Positions 55,334 to 63,778 of a stretch of DNA of 64,000 bases are shown piece after piece (the first letter of the stretch is position 1; each line of letters begins with the position of its first letter). This stretch comes from Acetobacter fallax (GTDB lineage: Bacteria > Pseudomonadota > Alphaproteobacteria > Acetobacterales > Acetobacteraceae), in assembly GCF_011516735.1 (NCBI RefSeq), contig NZ_WOSX01000005.1:1-64000 (forward strand), read 5' to 3'. The translations under genes and the position numbers were made by a program. The notes beneath the pieces were generated by a model. That model did not search any database. It had not been told where the DNA came from and saw only the letters and a program-made list of their open reading frames with translations.

Positions 55334-57744
55334 GGAAAGCAAGGTTGAAGCGCTCTCCTATTGATGAGGAAAAACCGAGGAATGCCGACCTATTTCTTCA
55401 TCGGCGGCAAGGTGAGGGTGTGAGAACTGTGCACAGTCAAATTGAAACTACGGAACGCGATCCACGTAGCGCGCAGGGCCCCTGGAGCGATCTCGCGCTT
55501 CACACGATCGGTTGGCGCGCCTTTCAGGACCTTTGCTCGCAAGTCTGCGAAGTGGTCCTAAGGCGCCCCGTCGAAATATTCCGAGAAGCGCAGGACGGCG
55601 GTCAGGATGCGGTCTTTCTCATACCCTCGCCAAATGGCGAGCAGCTCATCGGCACGATCCAGTGCAAGCACACTTCGGACGCCGGCAAAGCGTTGAAGCT
55701 CAGCGACCTCTCCGCTGAAATCGGTAATGTCGAGGAACTCGTTAAAGGCGGCCAGGCAGACACATACATCTTCATGACCAACATGAGCGTGGATGCGCCG
55801 GTTGCGGCCGCCATGCGCGCCAAACTGCGCGAGTTCGGCGTTCGCAAGCCGCATATCCTGGGCCGCCAATACATCGTTCGGGTCATCAAGAGCAGCGCAC
55901 GCCTGCGCGCCCTCGTCCCGCAGGTTTACGGTCTAGGGGATTTGACAGCGATCGTCGATGAACGGCTTAGCGAGCAGAGCCGCGCGCTGCTCGATAGCTG
56001 GATTCCGAAACTTCGTACCTATGTTCCAACTCAGGCGCATCGCGACGCCGTCAACGCCATCTCGGACCACGGCGTGGTGCTTCTGCTCGGCAATCCTGCG
56101 AGCGGCAAATCGGCGATCGGTGCGATCGTTTCAACGATCGCTTCGGAAAATCCCGACAACACCGTGTTGGCGCTGACCAGTCCACGCGATTTCGAGGCTG
56201 GCTGGAATCCCAACGATCCCGGGCGATTCTTTTGGATTGATGACGCTTTTGGCTCGAACGTGCTGCGCGACGATTACGTACAGGATTGGGCGTCGGCGTT
56301 TTCGAAGCTGCGCGCAGCAATCAAGCACGGCAACCGCTTCCTGCTGACATCGCGCAAGCATATTTACGAAGCAGCTCGGCGCCGACTGGGGCAGCGTAAT
56401 CTAGCGCAATTCGCTGATGGCAGCGCCGTGGTCGACGTCGGTGAACTTACCTTCGAAGAGAAGGCACAAATCCTTTACAACCACATCAATTTCGGCGAGC
56501 AGAGCCAAAGCTGGCGTTCGAACGTCAAGCCGCATCTAGCCGCCGTTGCCGCCGTCGAAGAGTTCTTGCCCGGAATCGCTGAGCGGCTTGGCGACCCGAA
56601 CTTTACCAAGGGACTGACGCCGCGCGAAAGTTCGCTCGTCCGCTTCATGGAGGAGCCGACCGAGCACCTTATCGACACGGTCAGCGCACTGGACGAGCAA
56701 CTCCGGGCCGCGCTCTATCTCATCTACGTCCATCAAGCCGGCTTCGATCCCAGCGATCATGATGCGGCGGCAGCGCAGGCGGTTTCGGACTTGACCGGTT
56801 TCACCCTAGCCAAGATCCAAGATTGCTTCGCCGAATTGAAGGGATCCTTTCTCAAGCTATCCGGCGCCAAATGGACCTTCGCGCATCCGACCATCTCGGA
56901 TGCTCTGACAGAGGTTTTGCGGCAAAAACCTCATATGATGGCCGCACTGATCCGCGGCGCACCAATTGATACGATCCTCGGCAGCTTCACCTGCGAGGGA
57001 TCGCCGCTTATTCGGGATGCCTTGGTCATTCCGTCCGGGCTGAACGAAGCGCTGGTAGCGCGTCTCAGCCACACGCCGGACGAAAACCATCGAAATTGGA
57101 TGCTGTTTCACTTCCTGTCCTACAGGGCGAACGACGCGGTTTTCGCCAAACTAATCGGACAGTTTCCGGAGATACTCAGGCGCCACTGCTGGCAGTCCGA
57201 TCCCCTCGCCAATGACCCTCGGTTTCATACCTACGGCCGCGCCCATCAATTCGGTCTACTCCCGGAAGATTTGCGGTGCGAGGCCGCAAGGAGCCTCGAA
57301 TCCGCAGCGCTCTCAGACCTCGATATGTCCTTCTTTGCCGAGAGGGGGATGCTCGCACTCATATCGCCGCTTCGTCTCGTCCGATTAGGCTTGGCACTGC
57401 GAACCAATCTTCTGCCCGCTCTTGAGGAGAGGATCGACGAGATCGCCGCAGATGCCGATCTGGATGAAGAGCCCGACAGCCACTTCAAGAAATTGCTCGG
57501 TGCGCTCGAGCGCATCGAGGAGATGGGCGTCGAGCTGGATGACGATGCGGTTGGCTTGGTCGGCGACGCGCGGGATCAGGTGAATCGGGCGGTCGACGGA
57601 CTTGAAGAACGCAAGCGGGAGCGCGACGAAGAGAACGAAGACGACACGGACTGGACCTATATCGTCACGCAGAAGAAAGAAGAACCGTCACCGCCGGAAC
57701 TTGCGGCTACGAAGCGCTCGGTCTTCGACGATGTCGATAAGTGA
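55294..57744 (+). CDS. Mrr-type nuclease fused to STAND-like NTPase, putative defence effector
   Basis: An 816-residue protein. Residues ~65-190 form a Mrr-like restriction nuclease: WRAFQDLCSQVCEVVL, then DGGQDAVFLI (catalytic Asp 105), then IGTIQCKHT (Gln 123 and Lys 125, a D-QxK site). Residues ~240-450 are a P-loop NTPase with Walker A LLLGNPASGKSAIG (Gly 266-Ser 273), Walker B RFFWIDDAFG and sensor LLTSRKH, fitting the nSTAND3 group of STAND NTPases. A helical region follows, ending in a highly charged coil (EERKRERDEENEDDTD). The ATG at 55294 overlaps the ATPase gene by 40 bp; an in-frame GTG at 55429 with an upstream AAGGTGAGGG is the alternative start. Confidence 0.85.
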   Translation: MRDTIRVQTACRVRKARLKRSPIDEEKPRNADLFLHRRQGEGVRTVHSQIETTERDPRSAQGPWSDLALHTIGWRAFQDLCSQVCEVVLRRPVEIFREAQDGGQDAVFLIPSPNGEQLIGTIQCKHTSDAGKALKLSDLSAEIGNVEELVKGGQADTYIFMTNMSVDAPVAAAMRAKLREFGVRKPHILGRQYIVRVIKSSARLRALVPQVYGLGDLTAIVDERLSEQSRALLDSWIPKLRTYVPTQAHRDAVNAISDHGVVLLLGNPASGKSAIGAIVSTIASENPDNTVLALTSPRDFEAGWNPNDPGRFFWIDDAFGSNVLRDDYVQDWASAFSKLRAAIKHGNRFLLTSRKHIYEAARRRLGQRNLAQFADGSAVVDVGELTFEEKAQILYNHINFGEQSQSWRSNVKPHLAAVAAVEEFLPGIAERLGDPNFTKGLTPRESSLVRFMEEPTEHLIDTVSALDEQLRAALYLIYVHQAGFDPSDHDAAAAQAVSDLTGFTLAKIQDCFAELKGSFLKLSGAKWTFAHPTISDALTEVLRQKPHMMAALIRGAPIDTILGSFTCEGSPLIRDALVIPSGLNEALVARLSHTPDENHRNWMLFHFLSYRANDAVFAKLIGQFPEILRRHCWQSDPLANDPRFHTYGRAHQFGLLPEDLRCEAARSLESAALSDLDMSFFAERGMLALISPLRLVRLGLALRTNLLPALEERIDEIAADADLDEEPDSHFKKLLGALERIEEMGVELDDDAVGLVGDARDQVNRAVDGLEERKRERDEENEDDTDWTYIVTQKKEEPSPPELAATKRSVFDDVDK

Positions 57745-57968
57745 CGATCACCAGATGGGACGATCGGATACAGGCGTATAACTCCGCAACTTCGGCAACT
57801 CCTGTCCAGCGGCCGGAAGCAGCCCGAATGACTGCTCTTGTGAGACTACAACGTTCGTGCAGCCAGTAACGAACGTCTCAATCTGGTCGTTAATCGTCAT
57901 AAGCGTGAGCACTGCGAATGGCAGCTTTCGATCACTCCTCCCCGATAACCGACTTACTGCTTGCCCCC
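57745..57968. other. Gap between effector gene and VapC gene
   Basis: About 220 bp with no supported gene. A 78-codon minus-strand frame is present but has no recognisable domain and a poor start. This is probably a recombination junction of foreign DNA. Confidence 0.35.
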
Positions 57969-58373
57969 CTAATCTGCCGTCCAATCCTCAGAACGCAACC
58001 CGTTTACCCGGGTAAATTCTCGCAGGTTTCCGGTTACAACGACAAGTCCTCTGCTCCGGGCGTGTCCGACAATCATCAAATCGTAAGGCCCGATGATACA
58101 ACCACGAGCTTCCAGGTCCGCCCTGATTTCTGCTGTATGCGCAGCGGCATCATCATCAAACGGTAAAACAGACAGACGCGCGGCAAAATGCTCAACCTCA
58201 CGTCGGATCTTTGCCGGATTTTGAGATTTTTCGGCCCCATAAAGAAGTTCGTAAAGCACGACACCTGAGATACAGAGCGCCTCGGCGTTATCGTTGAAAC
58301 GTTCGCGCAGGCCTTGTGGACGATCGCGTAAAACGCGAATGCAAAAATTTGTATCGAGAAGATAACGAAGCAT
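57969..58373 (-). CDS. vapC: VapC-type PIN toxin
   Basis: A 134-residue PIN ribonuclease, FitB/VapC group. The acidic site residues are in YLLDTNFCIRVL (Asp), VVLYELLYGAEK (Glu), IIGPYDLMIVGHARSRGL (Asp) and VTGNLREF. It starts one base inside the vapB stop (TGATG) and forms the second, complete toxin-antitoxin pair of this island, unrelated in sequence to the pair at 47.0 kb apart from the PIN fold. Confidence 0.9.
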   Translation of the reverse strand: MLRYLLDTNFCIRVLRDRPQGLRERFNDNAEALCISGVVLYELLYGAEKSQNPAKIRREVEHFAARLSVLPFDDDAAAHTAEIRADLEARGCIIGPYDLMIVGHARSRGLVVVTGNLREFTRVNGLRSEDWTAD

Positions 58374-58600
58374 CAGAAGCTTTCGCGCTCCTGCATCCCG
58401 GGCTGATCGCGCTCAGGCAATTGAGTGCCCGGGGAGGCAAAGAAGTCGTCCCATGCGGCGTTTGCCGGCGCAATTATTCGACGCGCACCGTCAGGAATGA
58501 TCACGACTTCTTTTAGGTTGACGTCAAACGCAACAGCTTTGGGAAGGCGTACTGCCTGGGAGCGATTGGACAGGAAGAGCGTCGTGCGGGTGAGCATCAT
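58373..58600 (-). CDS. vapB: VapB-type antitoxin (AbrB-fold)
   Basis: A 75-residue antitoxin with an AbrB/SpoVT-like N-terminus (TTLFLSNRSQAVRLPKAVAF) and a C-terminal acidic/aromatic tail (WDDFFASPG) that contacts the toxin. Two adjacent ATGs (58600 and 58597) follow GAGGAGG; the second has the better spacing. It precedes vapC and is flanked upstream by a perfect operator dyad. Confidence 0.88.
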   Translation of the reverse strand: MMLTRTTLFLSNRSQAVRLPKAVAFDVNLKEVVIIPDGARRIIAPANAAWDDFFASPGTQLPERDQPGMQERESF

Positions 58601-58612
58601 AGCCTCCTCAAA

Positions 58613-58633
58613 GGATATACTGATAGTATATCC
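58613..58633. promoter_or_regulatory. VapB operator dyad
   Basis: GGATATACT (58613-58621) and AGTATATCC (58625-58633) form a perfect 9-bp inverted repeat with a 3-bp centre, 13 bp upstream of the vapB start codon. TATACT, or its complement within the dyad, could serve as -10. Typical binding site for VapB-type autoregulation. Confidence 0.7.
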
Positions 58634-58849
58634 AAAATCTCATCTGATACCAATAGAATTCGTTCCATGGAGATGCGCCACGTTCGTGATCTCGCTTTAG
58701 GTGAGATGGATATAGCGCACCCAATACCAAAATCCGGAAACATGGCGGCTTTCCAGCTTTTTCAATCGATACCGGATCTTCCGCTTCCCCACATACCTGA
58801 CGCAGAATATCTTTTTCCTGAAAGAGGGGCGCCGGACTATTCACGAAAA

Positions 58850-60178
58850 TTACTTTCGCCGTCCGGCGGCGTACCAGATCGCGGCGGCGAAGAAGCCCAC
58901 GTAGTAGCCGATGTCTGCGCCGCCGAGATAGCGGGCGACGGGGCCGGTGTAGAGGGAACTGGTGGAGAAGAGGGCGACGGTGAGGACTGAGGTGACGACG
59001 AAGATTGTGGCGTCCCTTGTCCAGCCCTGCGGGGGGATGAGGGGCTGGCCGTAGGGGCCGGATTTTGCGGCGGAGTGGCCTCCGGTGAGGTACCAGTCGG
59101 CGAGGACGATGCCGCACCAGGGGGCGATCCAGTACATCGTGACGAGCAGGTAGTCTGTGTAGAGGCTGGCGTATTGTCCGGCGCCTGCGACGGCGAGGAT
59201 GTATCCGAGTGTGGCGGTGATGATGGCGGCTGCGACGCGGGGGATGTGGATTCCGGCGGAGATCAGGCTGTAGCTGGCGGTGTTGTCGTTGAAAGAGTTG
59301 CCGGTGATCGAGGAGAGCGCGATGGCGGCTAGGGCCAGGGGTCCGAGGGGGCCCATGGCATGTTGCAGGCTGGCGATGACGGCGGTTGGTGACGGTTCGG
59401 CGATGCTGGTGGCGGTGAGCAGGCCGAGGATCTGGAAGGGGACGGCGGAGGTGAGGAGTCCGGCGAGGGCGAGGGCGATGACGGTTTTCGGGGCGCTGTT
59501 TGCGGGCAGGTAGCGGGTGTAATCCGAGGAATATGTCGCCCAGGAGAGATTGAAGCTGACGAGGATTCCGACGGCGAGCAGGAAGGTTGCGAGGCTGACG
59601 GGGTGGGTGGCGTGAACGATGGCGCCGCCCCGGGCGGCGAAGGTTACGCCGATGAGGGCGAAGACGAGGAGGAGCATGGCGCCGAGGTATTTTTGCAGTG
59701 CCTGGACGACGTGGTGGCCGTAGATGGAGGCGACCATCTGGGTGGAAGCGAGGATGCCCAGGGCGAGCCAGAAGGGGAGCGGCAGGCCGCTGAGGGCGAG
59801 CAGGGCCATGAGTGCGGCGGCGGCGGGTACGTTGTTCACGGCGTCCCATCCGACGCAGTAGAGCCAGTTGAGGAAGGACGGGGGGCGGACACCGATGCGG
59901 CCCAGCGCCATGCGGGAGGCCTCCATCTGGGTGAGGCCGGTGGCCGGGCCGACGGCTGCGGCGAGGGCGACGGGGATGGCGCCGATGATGTTGCCGATCA
60001 GGATGGCAAGGATGCCGGTTCGGAGGTCGAGGCCGAGGCTGACGAGGAGGGCGCCGGTGACCCATCCGCCCGGGCCGAGATTGGGGGAGAAGTGGCTCCA
60101 GAAGACCCGGTCGAGGGGCATTGTCTTGCGTGAGGCGGGGACCGGCTCGCAGACGGCGGCGGCGGAGAGGTCTTCCAT
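58850..60178 (-). CDS. NCS1-family purine/cytosine permease (CodB-like)
   Basis: A 442-residue membrane transporter with twelve hydrophobic segments. NCS1 landmarks include WSHFSPNLGPGGWVTGALLV, DLRTGILAILIGNIIGAIPV, CVGWDAVNNVPAAAALMALL, FNLSWATYSSDYTRYLP, ISSITGNSFNDNTASYSLIS-like sequence, and YWIAPWCGIVLADWYL. It imports cytosine or other nucleobases or related compounds. The start at 60178 precedes the family N-terminus; the frame is open to 60511. It marks the return to backbone after the island. Confidence 0.87.
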   Translation of the reverse strand: MEDLSAAAVCEPVPASRKTMPLDRVFWSHFSPNLGPGGWVTGALLVSLGLDLRTGILAILIGNIIGAIPVALAAAVGPATGLTQMEASRMALGRIGVRPPSFLNWLYCVGWDAVNNVPAAAALMALLALSGLPLPFWLALGILASTQMVASIYGHHVVQALQKYLGAMLLLVFALIGVTFAARGGAIVHATHPVSLATFLLAVGILVSFNLSWATYSSDYTRYLPANSAPKTVIALALAGLLTSAVPFQILGLLTATSIAEPSPTAVIASLQHAMGPLGPLALAAIALSSITGNSFNDNTASYSLISAGIHIPRVAAAIITATLGYILAVAGAGQYASLYTDYLLVTMYWIAPWCGIVLADWYLTGGHSAAKSGPYGQPLIPPQGWTRDATIFVVTSVLTVALFSTSSLYTGPVARYLGGADIGYYVGFFAAAIWYAAGRRK

Positions 60179-60385
60179 GAGACTGTGTGCGTCACGCGAC
60201 AAGGGCGGAGATCCGTGTCTGGGGTTTGTGGAGGAATTTCCACTATAAAGGGAATGGTGCGGGTGTGTAATCAGGGCGCTGCCCGTGAAGGGCGCGACCG
60301 GCGTGTGGTTTTGGGCGGCGAAGCGCAGACAACGCGTGTCGAAGCGCCGGCAGGGGGACTTTTGAGCGGCCTCCGGGTGGAAGGC

Positions 60386-60560
60386 CGGGCTCTGCCCGGA
60401 CCCGGAAGGGGGCGCGGACCCCTTCACCCCGATCTGTTTAATTAAAATGGTTTCCAAAGGTCTGTGACCTTTGGTGGGTTTCAGGGCAAAGCCCTGAAAA
60501 GATACCGGCACTTAACGACAACAGAGTCTTTGGGCACTGGTTTGTCTGACTGACCGGGGT
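60386..60560. repeat. GC-rich palindromic intergenic repeat (inverted copy)
   Basis: CGGGCTCTGCCCGGACCCGG, GGGGGCGCGGACCCCTTCAC, CCCGAT, then CCAAAGGTCTGTGACCTTTGG and TTCAGGGCAAAGCCCTGAAA, and finally the AACGACAACAGAGTCTTTGG linker. It is the reverse-complement arrangement of the full copy at 29.1 kb. Confidence 0.8.
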
Positions 60561-60590
60561 GCGAAGGGCCGCACCCGGAATGACCTGCTG

Positions 60591-61427
60591 TCAGGCTGTT
60601 GCCGTTTCGGAATCGTTCTCTGTCACAGGCATGGTTCCGGCAGCGCCGATGGGCTGGGTGGTGTAGTATTTTTCGGCCAGGCGGATGGGCAGGAGGTCCA
60701 TGAACCGGGAGCCGGCGACGATCCATTTCGGGAAGGTGATTCGGCGCTGGTTGCGGGCGACACCTTTCATGATTTTGTCCACCGCATCGGAGGTCTGGGT
60801 GAGGCCAGGCATGGGGAACTCGTTGGAAGCGACCATCGGGGTGTTGATGAAAGCGCAGACAACGGAAGAGAGGATTACACCTTCGCGTTTCAGATTGCCG
60901 CCGGTTGCGACCATGAAGCGGTCGACGGCGGCTTTGGTCGCACAGTAGGTCGGGGTTCCGGGGAAGGAGACGACGCCGGCAACTGACGATATGGCGCAGA
61001 TGCGACCACGCGTGCCGTCGGCGGCGCGGGGCTGGGTGCGGATGAGGTCGATGGCGGGGAGAACGGTATTGAGCACGCCGTCGAGATTGGTGGCGACCAT
61101 GCGGCGGATCTGGGCTTCGGGCTCGGTGGGTGCCGTGTCATCGGCCGGGCCGGAGCGGGTGCCGCCGGTGATGCCGGCGCAGGCGAAGACGAGGTCGAGC
61201 TGTCCGGCGCTGGTGACGGCGTCTTTCATCGCGGGGGCGCTGGCGACGTCGAGTGTGTGAGTGACGACACGGGCGCCGAGGGCTTCCGAGCGGGCGGCGG
61301 TGTCTGCGAGGCCGGCGCCGTTGCAGTCTATGAGGTGGAGGGTGACGCCTTTACCGGCGCGGGTGAGGGCGAGGGCGCGTCCCAGTCCTGAGGCGGCTCC
61401 CGTAATGAGGAGAGAATCCTGTTTCAT
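60591..61427 (-). CDS. SDR-family oxidoreductase
   Basis: A 278-residue short-chain dehydrogenase. LLITGAASGLGRALALTRAG is the nucleotide-binding motif, FACAGITGG the structural NAG-like motif, CAISSVAGVVSFPGTPTYCA followed by TKAA the Ser/Tyr/Lys site. The C-terminal ~60 residues (WIVAGSRFMDLLPIRLAEKY) are longer than in classical members. The substrate is unknown. It is divergent from gmk, with the promoters in a 112-bp gap. Confidence 0.86.
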   Translation of the reverse strand: MKQDSLLITGAASGLGRALALTRAGKGVTLHLIDCNGAGLADTAARSEALGARVVTHTLDVASAPAMKDAVTSAGQLDLVFACAGITGGTRSGPADDTAPTEPEAQIRRMVATNLDGVLNTVLPAIDLIRTQPRAADGTRGRICAISSVAGVVSFPGTPTYCATKAAVDRFMVATGGNLKREGVILSSVVCAFINTPMVASNEFPMPGLTQTSDAVDKIMKGVARNQRRITFPKWIVAGSRFMDLLPIRLAEKYYTTQPIGAAGTMPVTENDSETATA

Positions 61428-61539
61428 GGTCGCTCTATTAACCTGGTGCTGGTAGAAGGGCGACACCGGAGGGTCGGGACGGCTCTCCGGCAGGATCTGA
61501 GTGCCGGAAAACTGAGACGCAGGAGCCACGAACGCCGCA

Positions 61540-62196
61540 ATGATACGCAACGTACAGTCTCCCTCGCCTGCCCCCCCTGTTTCCCGGCGCGGCCTCTGCT
61601 TCGTCATTTCCGCACCGTCCGGTGCCGGCAAATCCACCATCGCGAATGCGCTGCGGGCGGCAGAGCCGCGTCTGAAGCACTCAGTCTCCCTTACGACGCG
61701 GCAGCCGCGTCCGGGTGAGACGGAGGGGGTTCATTATCATTTCCGAACGATGGACGAGTTTCAGCGCATGGCCGGACGCGGTGAACTTCTGGAATGGGCC
61801 ACGGTGTTCGGGCGCGGGTATGGCACGCCGCGCGCGCCTGTTGAGGCGGCACTGGCGGCGGGTCAGGACATGGTGTTTGACATTGACTGGCAGGGGCACC
61901 GGCAAATCCGCGAGGCATTGCCGGATGATGTGGTGAGTCTGTTTGTGCTGCCCCCTTCCCTGTCCGAGCTTGAGCGACGGCTTAAAGGGCGCGGGTCGGA
62001 TGCTGACGAGGAGATTGCGCGTCGGATGGATGCGGCTCTTGCCGAGATTTCCCACTGGCGGGAATTCGATCATGTGATTGTCAATTCGGATCTTGACCGG
62101 GCGATTTTTGAGGCGCGTTCGATTTTGACGGCAGCACGGTTGCGAACGACGCGACAGACAGGGCTTGCTGAGTTCGTCACCGGTTTTCTCGGCTGA
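61540..62196 (+). CDS. gmk: Guanylate kinase
   Basis: A 218-residue kinase phosphorylating GMP to GDP. Motifs: P-loop ISAPSGAGKSTIANAL, GMP-binding SVSLTTRQPRPGETEGVHYH, GRGELLEWATVFGRGYGTPR, VFDIDWQGHRQI and LKGRGSDADEEIARRMDAAL. The first ~15 residues form a Pro/Ser-rich extension. It is followed after 15 bp by hldE. Confidence 0.95.
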   Translation: MIRNVQSPSPAPPVSRRGLCFVISAPSGAGKSTIANALRAAEPRLKHSVSLTTRQPRPGETEGVHYHFRTMDEFQRMAGRGELLEWATVFGRGYGTPRAPVEAALAAGQDMVFDIDWQGHRQIREALPDDVVSLFVLPPSLSELERRLKGRGSDADEEIARRMDAALAEISHWREFDHVIVNSDLDRAIFEARSILTAARLRTTRQTGLAEFVTGFLG

Positions 62197-62211
62197 TCCG
62201 GATTTATTACG

Positions 62212-63645
62212 ATGGATTTTTCCCGGATCACCGTTCTCTGTGTCGGCGATGTGATGCTGGATCGGTTTGTTTACGGCGATATGGAGCGCATTTCGCCGGA
62301 GGCACCGGTGCCGGTGCTGCTGCTGAACAGGCGGACGGAGATGCCTGGTGGCGCGGGCAACGTCGCCAGCAATGTGATCTCGCTGGGCGGCCGGGCCATT
62401 CTGATCGGTCTGGTGGGCGAGGACGAGGCGGCGGTGACGCTGCGGGACACGTTGCGTCTCCGGGCGAAGGTTTCGGAGATGCTGGTGCCGACGCCGTTTC
62501 GGCCGACGATTTGCAAGACACGGTTTATTGCGGCGCATCAGCAGGTGGTGCGAACGGATGAGGAGAGCCGGCTGCCGCTTCAGACGGAAGAAGCGGAGCT
62601 TCTGTGTCAGGCGATCGATGCGCGGCTGGACGAGGCAACTGTTGTGATTCTTTCCGATTATGGAAAGGGTGTTTGTGACGGCATGGTGGTACGTCATCTG
62701 ATTGGCGCAGCGCGGTTGCGGAATATTCCGGTATTTGTGGACCCGAAGACGCTGGATTTCCGACATTATCGCGGGGCGACCTGTATTACGCCGAACGCGA
62801 AGGAACTGGCGGCGGCCTCCGGGATGCCGGTTTCGGATAATGCCGGCGTGGAGGCCGCCGCACGCAAGGTGATGGCGCGGGCTGAGGCGGATGCAATTCT
62901 GGCGACGCGCTCCGAGAAAGGCATGATGCTGGTACCTGCCGCGGGTGAGGCGATTGCGGTGCCTGCCCGCGCGCGCGAAGTGTTTGACGTTTCCGGCGCG
63001 GGTGACACGGTGATTGCGACGATGGCGCTGGCTGTCGGTTCCGGCATGGCGTTCGACCAGGCGATGCGGGTTGCGAATGCGGCGGCGGGTGTTGTCGTGG
63101 CCAAGCTCGGGACGGCGACGGCGGATATTGGCGAGGTGATGCGTGAGTTGCAGGCGCAGGACGGGCCGGAGGAAGCGCCGCATCTGCTGACGCTGGCGCA
63201 GGCGAAGCGTCAGGTTCTGGACTGGAAAGAGCATGGTCTGACCGTTGGTTTTACGAACGGGTGTTTCGACATCATTCATCCGGGGCATGTCAGTCTGCTG
63301 GCGGCGGCGCGGGGGGCGTGTGACCGGCTGATTGTGGCGCTGAACGATGATGCCAGTGTGCGGCGGCTGAAGGGCGAGACGCGGCCGGTGAACGGGCTTG
63401 GCAGCCGGGCGGCGGTGATGGCGGCGATCCGGTCGGTGGATGCTGTGGTGGCGTTTTCAGAGGACACGCCTCTGGAGATCATCCGCGCGCTGATGCCGGA
63501 AGTTCTTGTGAAAGGCTCTGATTACAGGCCGGAGGATGTGGTCGGGGCTTCGGATGTGATTGCGGGCGGAGGGCGGCTGGTTCTGGCGGATCTGCGGGAC
63601 GGGCATTCGACAACGGCGACGATCGGGCGGATTCAGGGGGGGTGA
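62212..63645 (+). CDS. hldE: Bifunctional heptose-7-phosphate kinase/heptose-1-phosphate adenylyltransferase
   Basis: A 477-residue two-domain enzyme of ADP-heptose synthesis for the lipopolysaccharide core. The N-terminal ribokinase-type domain (1-~310) shows VGDVMLDRFVYGDMERISPE, GGAGNVASNVISLGG and DVSGAGDTVIATMALAVGSG. The C-terminal cytidylyltransferase-like domain shows FTNGCFDIIHPGHVSLLAAA, VALNDDASVRRLKGETRPVN and VLVKGSDYRPEDVVGASDVI. The full fused length is present. It follows gmk closely. Confidence 0.96.
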   Translation: MDFSRITVLCVGDVMLDRFVYGDMERISPEAPVPVLLLNRRTEMPGGAGNVASNVISLGGRAILIGLVGEDEAAVTLRDTLRLRAKVSEMLVPTPFRPTICKTRFIAAHQQVVRTDEESRLPLQTEEAELLCQAIDARLDEATVVILSDYGKGVCDGMVVRHLIGAARLRNIPVFVDPKTLDFRHYRGATCITPNAKELAAASGMPVSDNAGVEAAARKVMARAEADAILATRSEKGMMLVPAAGEAIAVPARAREVFDVSGAGDTVIATMALAVGSGMAFDQAMRVANAAAGVVVAKLGTATADIGEVMRELQAQDGPEEAPHLLTLAQAKRQVLDWKEHGLTVGFTNGCFDIIHPGHVSLLAAARGACDRLIVALNDDASVRRLKGETRPVNGLGSRAAVMAAIRSVDAVVAFSEDTPLEIIRALMPEVLVKGSDYRPEDVVGASDVIAGGGRLVLADLRDGHSTTATIGRIQGG

Positions 63646-63778
63646 GCCGGGGGCGGCTCTGTTTTTCATGGTTTTCGCAAACAGATACTGACCGGACGTG
63701 TTCCAATGATGACTTCAGGACTGTCGGCTTATGGAGTGTTACGGGACGTAAGCAGCCATGGTCATTAACGGAGAACTT

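Noticed and set aside
58608-60065. Minus-strand 485-codon frame overlapping the permease
   Set aside because: A different frame of the permease region, rich in Arg, Pro and His; the permease frame has proper membrane segments.
61681-63288. Minus-strand frame of 535 codons opposite gmk and hldE
   Set aside because: Low-complexity Arg/His/Asn composition and coverage by two certain plus-strand genes.
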